Source: Pomphorhynchus laevis (Eukaryota; Acanthocephala; Palaeacanthocephala; Echinorhynchida; Pomphorhynchidae). Taken from it: DNA of 64,000 bases. The stretch covers positions 62,001-126,000 of the forward strand of contig WNNJ02000402.1 in assembly GCA_012934845.2 (NCBI GenBank), in the 5' to 3' direction. The position numbers and the translations under genes were made by a program. Below, piece by piece: positions 44,283 to 53,190 of this stretch. Position 1 is the stretch's first letter. Every line of letters begins with the position of its first letter. The notes under the pieces are model-generated. The model ran no database searches, had not been told where the DNA came from, and worked only from the letters and a program-made list of their open reading frames with translations.

Positions 44283-46055
44283 ATTAATAAATGAATTGGC
44301 GATGGCGGCATTCGCAATGGCAACACTCCCTCTTATTAATGACCTGAGAAAGAGGGTACCTTCTGTTATGCACCGATGGTACGCAGATGATGCATGTTGC
44401 GTAGGACGACCGGAAGATCTAATTAAAGTATGGCAGGATATAGTTACAATCGGTCCGCTATATGGATTTCATGTGAATGTAGCAAAAAGTAAATTACTAG
44501 TGCATAAAAGTCATATGCCCCATGTTAAAAAGATTTTTCAAAATGCAGGGATTTGCACGAGTGACGAAGGCATCGTTCACTTGGGATCTCCGATAGGAAC
44601 ACACACATTCACAAAATCTCATTTAATCGATAGGGTAGCCAAATGGACAAAAATGGTTAAACAGTTATCTGAAATTGCGGAGATTGATGCTCAAATTGCA
44701 TATAGCGCCTTTTGCTACGCTATACAACACAAGTGGAGTTACGTGATTCGGACGTGCAAGGTAGAGGTGGAGTGGTTTGAGCAGTTACGGAGTTCTATCT
44801 ACAATGATTTGTTACCAAAATTTACTGGTCAAGGGGACATAACGGAAACTATGCGAATGGTCTATTCGCTACCGTCAAGATGTGGCGGTCTGGGAATTCG
44901 AAATGACTGGGATAATGCCGATAACATATATAGCCGATCGATAAGAATATGTGAACCCATCTTGCGTGGTATTAAAGGGCAAGAACTAACAACTTTACAA
45001 AGACAAATAAGTGAACAAATTTATAATGAAGCTAAACTAGATACTAAACGCAAAGTTGTACATACGGTAGAATTATTAGATGAAAGGATGAAATGTCTAA
45101 TAGCATATGCATCAGAAAAGGGAGCTTCTTCGTGGCTAACGACAAGACCAAACAATATATATCAATCAGAACTTGACACACAACAATTTATAGACGCAAT
45201 ATGTGTAAGATATAATTTGCCGTTAAAAGATTGTAAAGCGCGCTGTGCGTGTGGTTCACTGCTTGATCCATCACATGCTCTCTCATGTCGGACGGGAGGA
45301 ACAACTATAATTAGACATGATATAATACGGAATGTCATTGCCAACGAAATAGGGGACATTTGTAAAGATGTGGAGCTTGAACCGGTTTTGAGGCCCGTAC
45401 CGAACAATTACCATTTTGAAGTAGAAACCACAACGAGAGATGTGAACGCAAGGTCAGACATATTATGCCGTGGAATTTACGGTAGAGGATTGGTGCGGTC
45501 CTATTTGGACGTATGTATATTTAACACACTTGCACCTTCCTACATCGAGAAGTCACCGACCATGAGTCATACATACCACGCGAACAGGAAAATTGCAAAA
45601 TATGCCCAGCGCATTGTAGAGATTGAACGCTCGATATTCATCCCACTTACCTTTTCAACTGCTGGAGGAATTGGTCTCGAAGCGCATAAGTTACTTAAAT
45701 GGATCGCACATCAAAAGGCAATAAGGCACAAAACCAGTTATTCGGCATGTATCTCGATAATTAGGTCTAGAGTGAGCATTGCACTGGCTCAAGCAGCTTC
45801 GATGTGTATACGCGCTACCCGAATACCTATACGTGAGCAACTACATAGTAGAAGAGCTCAGCACACAAATATACAATCGCAGGAATTCGGATATTTCGGG
45901 GACCAAGAATTCGATTGATATTTAATAAAACAATATAATAACGGATCAATGTTTTGACTTTGTGAGCTATCGGCCCATTTGCGGGAACCTACAGTTGTGA
46001 TTATTAGTATTTTGAAATAAAAATAAAAAAAATAAAAAAAAAATTAATAAATGAA
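44283..46055 (+). mobile_element. G11: 5'-truncated family-G LINE starting in the RT palm
   Basis: After the A13/TTATTAATAA junction the copy starts at LAMAAFAMATLPLIN (about 44300), just past TQGDP, and is open to 45918 (540 codons): RWYADDACCVG, RCACGSLLDPSHALSC, RHDIIRNVIANEI, RSDILCRGIYG and RSYLDVCIFN. The 3' motif is at 45972-45989. The tail consists of several AAATAAAA units and ATTAATAAATGAATAATTATAAT. No inactivating change in the part present, so it is a young truncated insertion. Confidence 0.9.
45972..45989 (+). promoter_or_regulatory. 3'-UTR motif of G11
   Basis: Perfect GGCCCATTTGCGGGAACC, about 54 bases after the stop codon and 30-50 bases before the A-rich tail. Confidence 0.65.
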
Positions 46056-47080
46056 TAATTATAATAAACGATTCCATTTAAATCCATTACAATGGATTTT
46101 TCCAAATCCATTAAGAACGAAAAAGAAATTATAATTAAACGACGCCGCGATCAAATAATTCAAGTCAGTGATGCGACCACATGTTCATCTCGAGAATTTG
46201 CATCGGAGAAGGGAGCGTCGAATTGGTTGACAACAAAACCAATCGAAGCAGACGGGTTCCGTTTATCCCCACACGAGTTTAGGGACGCCGTGAATGGTCG
46301 ATATGGACTAACACCTACGGATGCACCTGCGCATTGTAGTTGTGGTACTGAGAATAGCACAGTTCACTCGCTCTCGTGCGGTAGAGGCGCACTCACAATC
46401 ATAAGGCATAACCTAATACGTGACACACTTGCCAACCTTTTGACTGAAGTCACTCCGTGTGTCGCAATTGAGCCCGTGCTGAGTCCTATAGATCCCTCCA
46501 TTCAGTTCGAGTCAGCTACAACTTCACGTGATAGTGAAGCGAGACTTGATGTCGTGTGCACAGGTCTGTTCGGAAGACGAAGCGAGCGCGTCTTTATGGA
46601 CGTCGCTATATTCAATTGTCATGCTGCTTCTTATTCTGAGAGATCGCCTTCATCAGTCCACAACTATCACGAGTCGCGCAAAAACGCCCGTTACCTTGAA
46701 CGTATTGTAACTGTGGAGAGGGCCCAATTCACACCGATAGTGTTTTCATCGTCTGGAGGCGTTGGTAAGACCGGAGATTGCGTTCTGAAGGCATTAGCCA
46801 GGATGTTGGCCAATAAGCGCGAAATAGACTATGCGACGTGTATCGCACTTATCCGACGAAGGATAAGTTTCTCCCTTGCGCGATCAACTTATATGTGTCT
46901 TCGCAGCCCCCGCTCTGCATTTCACCGGTTCGAGCACGGACAGCAAATCCATTCGGAGATAATTAGTCGTGGATCCGCTACGGATAGCTGAGATTTTAAT
47001 GAAGTCTTAAATTTAATGTTTATATTAGGGCCCATTTGCGGGTAACTTTATGATTGTAATTTTTAATTGTATTAATATTG
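46056..47080 (+). mobile_element. G12: 5'-truncated family-G LINE carrying only the nuclease part
   Basis: Open from about 46092 to 46991. The zinc motif CSCGTENSTVHSLSC (about 46335), RHNLIRDTLANLL, RLDVVCTGLFG (about 46545) and RVFMDVAIFN (about 46590) are intact. At its 5' end, 46070-46094 matches 25 bases of the RT region of G5 (34069-34093), then the sequence jumps to the linker before the nuclease, so the copy has a 5' patch. AATCCATT-AC-AATGGATT at about 46081-46098 is palindromic. The 3' motif GGGCCCATTTGCGGGTAAC is at 47028-47046. Confidence 0.87.
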
Positions 47081-47082
47081 GT

Positions 47083-48738
47083 TTTAAGAAAAAAATCAAA
47101 AGTAAATACAATTAATATACACAACGAAATATCCCGTTGTGGTTTACCAGTAAATACAGTGACAACCATCGACGACTGACATACACAAACACTTACAAAC
47201 ACATCACGAAGCCGCCTGAGAGCGCATTACGAAACCGCCTGTGAGCGCTGAAATCGTCTGAGATCGCTGTTACAAAGTCGATAACTATTATACACCTAAC
47301 AAAGAAAAACGAGACAACAAATCGAATTTTTTTATAGTCAACAACTTTATTTCGCCAATACAATCACGATGCTTAAACGAATTCTAGCCGAGCCTAAATG
47401 CTGTTCGTGCAATGGACATTCAGCACGATGTCGTCAATGCAAATGTGTAAAATCAAATAAGCCGTGCACTAACTGTTCTGCAGCAAATTGCGAAAACCAA
47501 CTCGTATCCCACTTTGCAAGCATGAATATAGCGTATAACGCGGTTCACACCCTCGATGCTGCCTCGAATAGATTCCCAAACACTCTTATCCATCAATCAT
47601 TCAAAGAGGTAATCACTTGGCGTCCTAATCTCTTTTACTTACCGAGGTGTAACGAAAGCCGAATGTTTTTAAATGAACTAAACAAATTGTTTGAAACTGC
47701 TTGTCGCGAAGATGACGTCGAAGGCTCGTCGCTTATGAAGGTGACAATTATTTGTCAGTGCGTTTTACAAAAAGTAGGTTCTTCGAAAATCAAATATGTA
47801 CGTCAATTGATGTCGCGTCGCCTGTCTCTTTGGCAAAGCCAAAATTTTGATGAATTAGTAAGGGAGGGTAAATGTATTCAATCACGTTTAAAGGTATCCC
47901 AGTCACGATACGATTCTAAGCGCAATTGGAAGTCGCTGTTCGTGAAATCATTAATGTCAGGTAATCTTACTTCTGCAGTAAGAATCCTGGAAAACGGTTC
48001 TGTCAATAAAACTTTGAGTCTAAATGATTATATCGGCAACGAATCGGTTAAGTCTATTCTTGAAGCGAAGCATCCACATGCAGCTGTAATTAGTGTGGAC
48101 GCCTTATTATCGGAGATCGACATGGAATGTGATAACTTTCATCCCTCTTTTTTCGATACGATAGATGCAGCTGCAATTCAACTTAGTGCTAAGCGCACTA
48201 CAGGCGCTGCGGGTCCTTCGGGTGTTAATGCTTTATCATGGCGGCAAATGCTAACCTCATTTGATAGGGATTCATTACAGTTGGCATCTACGTTGGCAGA
48301 CCTGACAAGGCGAATTGCTAGTAATAGAGTTCCAAAACATTCAACAGAAGCGTTAATCGCTAGTCGGCTCATTGCCCTTGATAAAAATCCTGGTGTTCGA
48401 CCGATCGGAATAGGTGAGGCATATAGGCGCATAATGGCTAAAACGATTTTAAATGTCATTTCTCCTTTCATTAAGTCAATTGCGGGTAATTCACAACTTT
48501 GTGCAGGTCAAAAGGGAGGTGTCAAATTCGTTGTGCGAGATATGCGTGAAACCTTTGTTAATTCGACCTCGTCATGTTTACTTTTAATTGATGCACATAA
48601 TGCTTTTAATAGAATTAATAGGAAATTAACTCTCCTCAATATAGAAAAGATATGCCCTGCTTTAGCTCGATTCCTGCAGAATACGTATAGTTTAGATCCA
48701 ATCTTAGCCATTGACGATGATTATCTGTTAGCAAAGGA
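47083..48738 (+). mobile_element. G13: family-G LINE with 5' end and RT start, 3' part missing
   Basis: A diverged header (TTAAGAAAAAAATCAAAAGT, AAATACAATTAATATACA) directly follows the G12 tail. The 5' UTR has repeats of the type CGCCTGAGAGCGC/CGCCTGTGAGCGC (about 47212-47270). The ATG at 47369 gives MLKRILAEPKCCSCNGHSA with the nine cysteines, then GPSGVNALSW (N for D), PGVRPIGIGEAYRR, AGQKGGVKFVVRDMR, LIDAHNAFNRINR and IDDDYLLAKD (about 48715). There the family match stops, before TQGDP; the frame runs on to 48976 through unrelated sequence. It is a third 3'-truncated copy and the last unit of the plus-strand array. Confidence 0.85.
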
Positions 48739-48739
48739 T

Positions 48740-49190
48740 AAGAGCCCACGTCACTACGGTCAACTTGATATGCGAATATTTTGTAATTTTCAAAACTTAT
48801 GTTTAAAGTGTTTAAAACCTGTGGTAAACGCGCCTCCTGCAGCAAGAGGACATCCCCATGATCCAAATTGGAATATTGAACAAGGTTCACATCGGTTCCT
48901 ATATTCCAACTTATCAAAAAGATGCCCTCCAACAAATTGTACTCAATGTCCCGCTTTTTTACACGGCTGCATCTGATGGAGAACGTTGTTCCCCTAACTT
49001 GTGCCTCCTCCTTTTGAAGAGATATCTTTCATTGCCTGTTTGTGCACGACTTTAAAAATAGCAGATCCTTCCGAGTCTGATGAAACTAAGGAGCCAAACT
49101 CCATGTTTTCGTCATCCCCTTCTGGATCTGCGTTTTTAAAAGTTGCAAAACGATTTGAGTTTTTTTTGTTGTCTATTTTTTATTTTCATT
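48740..49190 (-). mobile_element. Probable 5' scrap of an APE-type LINE
   Basis: On the minus strand 48935-48745 reads LISWNIGTDVNLVQYSNLDH, then GDVLLLQEARL and SFENYKIFAYQVDR. The WNI start and the DVLLLQEARL box resemble the first two motifs of APE endonucleases. Upstream, 49150-49000 reads DPEGDDENMEFGSLVSSDSE, possibly the end of an ORF1, in another frame. Both sides are cut, by G13 and by family H. This is a weak call; a host exon cannot be excluded. Confidence 0.35.
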
Positions 49191-49308
49191 ATAGTTTTTG
49201 TAATTACTTATTGATATTCTGATTATATCTGTTTTCAAAATTTTTATTTCATTCTCTTTTGATAATAATTTTGTTTTTATAACAACTGGTAAAAGTCAAG
49301 AGTCTTCA

Positions 49309-52300
49309 TTATGTTCTACAGCCATTTTTGCGTCCCCCCATAGATGCAACAAGCGCTTCAAGATTGGCATCACGGCTATGGAATCCCACTGTCTGCATTT
49401 TTTCAAGTTCGGATGCATAAAGTTGTTCTTGAGTTTGGTTTGGTTGTTGATTTGTCGGCTGATGTTGCTGGAGATGAAGACGATCTAATGGTTGAAACAA
49501 CGAAGTAGTATAATCTTGATTTGAGCATTGTAAATTTTGAGATGCTGTTGTTGCATAAGCTGTTTGTCTATTGCTTGGTGATCGAAAAGAATCCACATCA
49601 GATGAAGTAGGTTGGACATCATTGATATGGATGTCCACATTTCTGACTGTAGGAAGGATGGTTTCTCGAATGACGATTTCTTCGGATAAGGCTGCCACCT
49701 GAGTAAGAAATTCCGAAGGGTTGAGACGCGGGGTTGGGTCGTCGTAAAGACCAACACTGCTTTCTATTATAGGTCTCCCCAAATCTTCGAGGCTCTTGAG
49801 AATCGCTTTGGCATTCCCTCTCATCAGGGAGATCGAGACACGCTGAAAGAGCTGGTTTGCCGCCTTGCTATACGAAATATTGCCTCGCCAAGACATAGAT
49901 CGGGCAATGAATCTGACAAGTTTTTCCCCCTGGGCGTTCCAACCTCCATATGTCTCTATAACTGCGGCCGAGAAACAATACCCGCTTTCCTCCATTTTCC
50001 GCTTGTATTTTCGGTCCTTGACACATGCTGCATATCTGTCTGCAGCATATCCAGGAATCTTAGCAGCCATGGAAACGTAGGCATTTTGCAGAGGGTTTGT
50101 CACCGCAAAATCGACTGCTAGAGGGGGATCCTCGTAAATCAAAATGTCGGCTGGTCTCTCTCGTAAGTTGCGCACGAGATTGGGTACCTCCTTCGCGACT
50201 CTCAGTCCTGCAGAAACTGCCGCCTGAAATATTGTGTCTCGAAGTCCATCGTGTCGAATACCGGGGTACCCGCCAAATTGACAGGTTAGGGCGTGGAAAC
50301 CAAACTTGTCTGCCATTCTAAGGCAGCGTCTGCAACGGTAGTCACCCTTACAGAGCGGCATTCCCAACCACATACGAAGCAACACCACAAATTCATTCGG
50401 CGCAAGATTCATAAGCGTGGCTTTGTTTGGTATAGCCTGCAGCCATGCACACGCATGCGGACGCGAAACTGCCAATAATCTGGCTGAATTGGAGCAATCG
50501 ACGCTTTCCAATAGCTTGCGACGCGAAGTCTCGTCGATGCTGTGAGAAAGACCCCGTTGATTTGATTGTAGTCCTCTGTCATCATGCGGAAAGTTAGAAA
50601 TTGCAGATTCAAAACTGGGGAAAGAGTAAGGGTCGAGGTTCGATTGTTTAGCGACCATATCCACACTTGAAAGAAACGCCGCTGCGGAGTGTTCGACACA
50701 GCTTCGAAGGCCCAATCCTCCCATCTTCAGGGGTAAGCAAGCTTGTGACCATGTTTTCTTGTCCGGGTGAATAGACGTTATATTGCTGAAGCAATCTAAG
50801 ACCAAGTCATCGAAAAGCCGGAAAAATTTTTGAGCGAAGGCGGGATCTACCGTACGCATCAGATGATTTACTCGTGCGGCAGATGCGCAATTGCGCAGCA
50901 GGATGAAAGCAACCTGAGGGTCCGGCAAGTTTTCTAGTGTCTTTAGGTCAAGTTGCAGTGCCGGGAGTACCTTATTAATGAGGTGTGATGAGCAGTGTTC
51001 CTGGGAACCGACAGGGCTCCCTAGAATTGTGAAGTTGTCTGTTGAATTAACCAAAGTAATCCCTGGGCATAATCTCTTTACCAGATCGATATTACTAGCC
51101 TTTCCTATCAGTTCGGTCTTTTTCCAGTTTAACGACAACCCAATCGCTGGAAAATCTAAAGAGAGCAGAGATAATGCTTTGCCAACAGCCTCTGGTCTTC
51201 CGCCCACTATGCCGTCATCGAGGTACCACAAGTTTAAGCCGATCCCCTCGATTGTAGATATTGAGGCGATTATCGGTTTCAAAGCTAGGCAAAACAATAA
51301 GGGACCAAGAGGATCCCCTTGTTGCACTCCGCTCAAGGATTGAAGAGGCTCCATGTTCCCAAATCGAAGGTTTGAACCAGATCCATAGCACCAGGATATC
51401 CACCTACTTATTTCAGGGAACTCACTCCTTACAGCGTCAATAAAGGATCTGCGGCTCAGCGTATTGAAGGCATTGGTAATGTCAACTTTGACCCAAACCC
51501 AATCGTCATTCTGGTGTTGAAGATGGTGTAGTCGACGGACTCTATGGATAATCTGCTCCATACCGTTTGGCGTAGCGACACCGAGCTGGTGAGGTAAGAG
51601 CGATTCTGAAAACCGCGACCGGAGTTTTCGACAAATGCATTTGGCACATAAGCGACGTAATGTTTCCCCAATTGCAATGGGGCGGACTCCTCCGTCAGGC
51701 TTACTTAAGGCCAGTAGACTAGCTCCAGCTAAGAACGGAGAAAGTTCGACTGGAGCTAAGCCCGCAATCAGGTAGTTGACCAGCGAAGTGAGTCGCCCTA
51801 AAAGAACCCCGTGATCAACCGACATCATGTCTTTTAAGTGTTCCGCTCTCAAACCCAAGCTTCCAGGGGAAGTAAGGGAAGGAAAAGATGAGACTGCGGC
51901 CTGAATAATGTCCGAGTCGACTGATAAAGGCAATGTCAGGCATGGAGGGCGAGAGGCTGGGAGATCACCGTTCACTGGATGTAGCACGGACAATTGTATG
52001 CGTGTGGATTGTGAATACTCGCAAATATTACTTGAAGTAAGACGTCGCATCGCTTTCCCATAATTTCCACTTCTTGTTAATTCGATCGCCTCTGAATAGT
52101 CGTTGTTCGTCGAAACAAATCTGTTGAGCTTTCTGGAGGGTCGAACATCCGATGGAGAAAAGCAATCACCATCTTCGCCGGTTTCGAACTTGTCCAAAAG
52201 CAAGCTTATCTTTGTCCCAGTGTGATCGCAGGCTTGAGCACGATTCATCGTAGACGCAAGACAGAATTTCGGAAAGCATAGCAAACGTTCCCAGTCGTGA

Positions 52301-52770
52301 AATGAGTTTGAACACATAGCCTGTAAAAGTAACGACGAGTAAATATTTGCAATTCGACGGCGCAGGTTCCACGGTATGCGCTTAATCGTATTTACGGGTT
52401 GCATCCAAACCCTGCGTAAAAGTTCTGAAGTGGTGCGCGTAGGTTCCTTGAAAGGACTGCTCGACAACTCCACAGGCGGTGTAGCCGACCTGAGATCAGA
52501 TGATGCTCCAAAGGAGTCCCGCACGCCCACAAAAGCAACTTGACCAGCTCCATCTAGAGACGTCAAATTAATTGAGCCGAAATTCAATGATTGACCCGAG
52601 CCTGAGCATCTTGAGTCCAAGTGACCGTGAACGCGAAGACACCCTGAAGCATTAAGCCGATAAACTCCTCTGCATACGGGACAACATCCAGTGTTTACCG
52701 ATCCACCAAGCGAACATTGCTGACGAGAACTGTTGTCTATAGCTGATGCTTTACGCCTTGTTCGCACCAT
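49309..52770 (-). CDS. Family-H ORF: zinc finger, reverse transcriptase, RLE nuclease
   Basis: 1,153 codons, intact. The N-terminal finger is C30-x2-C33...LRVHGH...C55 (CPVCRGVYRL, then RCSGSG). RT blocks: SPGSLGLRAEHLKD, GGVRPIAIGETLRRL, PHQLGVATPNGMEQIIHR, VDITNAFNTLSRR, SGVQQGDPLGPLLF (about 480) and LWYLDDGIVGG (about 514; YLDD instead of YADD). The C-terminal zinc motif CRRCLRMADKFGFHALTC is at about 811-828, then GIRHDGLRD and the nuclease core ERPADILIYEDPP (about 870) with LAVDFAVTNP (about 882). A glutamine-rich tail closes it (QQHQPTNQQPNQTQEQ). The overall order equals family G, but the residues differ at most motifs. It is probably a separate clade of RLE LINEs. Confidence 0.85.
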   Translation of the reverse strand: MVRTRRKASAIDNSSRQQCSLGGSVNTGCCPVCRGVYRLNASGCLRVHGHLDSRCSGSGQSLNFGSINLTSLDGAGQVAFVGVRDSFGASSDLRSATPPVELSSSPFKEPTRTTSELLRRVWMQPVNTIKRIPWNLRRRIANIYSSLLLQAMCSNSFHDWERLLCFPKFCLASTMNRAQACDHTGTKISLLLDKFETGEDGDCFSPSDVRPSRKLNRFVSTNNDYSEAIELTRSGNYGKAMRRLTSSNICEYSQSTRIQLSVLHPVNGDLPASRPPCLTLPLSVDSDIIQAAVSSFPSLTSPGSLGLRAEHLKDMMSVDHGVLLGRLTSLVNYLIAGLAPVELSPFLAGASLLALSKPDGGVRPIAIGETLRRLCAKCICRKLRSRFSESLLPHQLGVATPNGMEQIIHRVRRLHHLQHQNDDWVWVKVDITNAFNTLSRRSFIDAVRSEFPEISRWISWCYGSGSNLRFGNMEPLQSLSGVQQGDPLGPLLFCLALKPIIASISTIEGIGLNLWYLDDGIVGGRPEAVGKALSLLSLDFPAIGLSLNWKKTELIGKASNIDLVKRLCPGITLVNSTDNFTILGSPVGSQEHCSSHLINKVLPALQLDLKTLENLPDPQVAFILLRNCASAARVNHLMRTVDPAFAQKFFRLFDDLVLDCFSNITSIHPDKKTWSQACLPLKMGGLGLRSCVEHSAAAFLSSVDMVAKQSNLDPYSFPSFESAISNFPHDDRGLQSNQRGLSHSIDETSRRKLLESVDCSNSARLLAVSRPHACAWLQAIPNKATLMNLAPNEFVVLLRMWLGMPLCKGDYRCRRCLRMADKFGFHALTCQFGGYPGIRHDGLRDTIFQAAVSAGLRVAKEVPNLVRNLRERPADILIYEDPPLAVDFAVTNPLQNAYVSMAAKIPGYAADRYAACVKDRKYKRKMEESGYCFSAAVIETYGGWNAQGEKLVRFIARSMSWRGNISYSKAANQLFQRVSISLMRGNAKAILKSLEDLGRPIIESSVGLYDDPTPRLNPSEFLTQVAALSEEIVIRETILPTVRNVDIHINDVQPTSSDVDSFRSPSNRQTAYATTASQNLQCSNQDYTTSLFQPLDRLHLQQHQPTNQQPNQTQEQLYASELEKMQTVGFHSRDANLEALVASMGGRKNGCRT

Positions 52771-52776
52771 TTATTT

Positions 52777-52804
52777 TGAGCGTCGGCGAGCGAAGCGAGC
52801 CGAC
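52777..52804 (-). repeat. Palindromic GC-rich element in the H 5' UTR
   Basis: CGTCGGC...GCCGACG arms flank TCGCTTCGCTC. A very similar stretch lies in the 5' UTR of G14 (59637-59664), where the right arm has two changes. A stable RNA hairpin is expected. Confidence 0.6.
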
Positions 52805-53059
52805 GATTGTGTGTTTAAGGTTGTAATTTGCTTGAACAGCGATCTTTGTGAGCGCAGCGATCTGAAGTTTGCAGATCCTTTTCTTCTTCTTATTTAGATC
52901 TTTTCTCTTTGTGTAAATCTCTTAGATCTTTTCTCTTTGTGTGTTTCTCTTTATTGTAATTTGTGTAATTTGTTGTATGTTATTTTATTGTATGTTTATC
53001 AGAAACCCAATTTTTTTTTCTTTTTATATCAGGGTGTCAGCACCACGAAAGAAATTCAA

Positions 53060-53116
53060 CAGTGAAATTGTCGCAAATGACAAAGTCACTGTTTCGAGCT
53101 AGTTGGCTCTCATCAG
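53060..53116 (-). ncRNA. Hammerhead-ribozyme-like motif
   Basis: On the minus strand: CTGATGA (53116-53110), stem II GAGC-CAACTA-GCTC, GAAA (53095-53092), then a stem III of six perfect pairs, CAGTGA...TCACTG (53091-53060), with an inner GTC/GAC pair block, and then TT, giving a G-U-U cleavage triplet. Both catalytic core boxes and two helices are present in type-I order. Helix I is not convincing: the bases flanking the core do not pair well, so activity is doubtful. Such ribozymes are known in the terminal repeats of Penelope-like elements. It lies between the H header and CR1-C. Confidence 0.6.
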
Positions 53117-53190
53117 TAGCTTGTACTCCCCACAACTGAATTGAAGTTGGGAGAAAAGCTATACGGTGATTTGAAACAACAAAGCCCGAT
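53117..53190. other. Short segment between ribozyme-like motif and CR1-C
   Basis: Contains CCCACAACTGAATTGAAGTTGGG (53129-53151), an imperfect inverted repeat around a short loop. No gene. Confidence 0.4.

Larger units (their letters stand above)
49230..53025 (-). mobile_element. H: intact RLE-type LINE of a second family
   Basis: Minus strand. From the 5' side: header (53020-52975), pyrimidine-type repeats TTAGATCTTTTCTCTTTGTG (about 52895-52945), a palindromic GC-rich stretch (52777-52804), ATG at 52770, an ORF to 49309, and an AT-rich 3' UTR to about 49230. It lacks the G-type 18-nt 3' motif. Its header is almost identical to those of G9 and G15 although its protein is very different. It is unbroken and so probably young. 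Confidence 0.85.

Noticed and set aside
30035-48738. Telomere made of LINEs, as in Drosophila HeT-A
   Set aside because: The arrays in the window point in opposite directions and are mixed with CR1, L2 and PLE copies; no simple telomere repeat is seen. Self-tail or TTA targeting explains the data with less.
48740-49220. Host exons between G13 and H
   Set aside because: The plus-strand frames have no recognisable domain or splice pattern, while the minus strand shows APE-like boxes; left as a weak LINE scrap.
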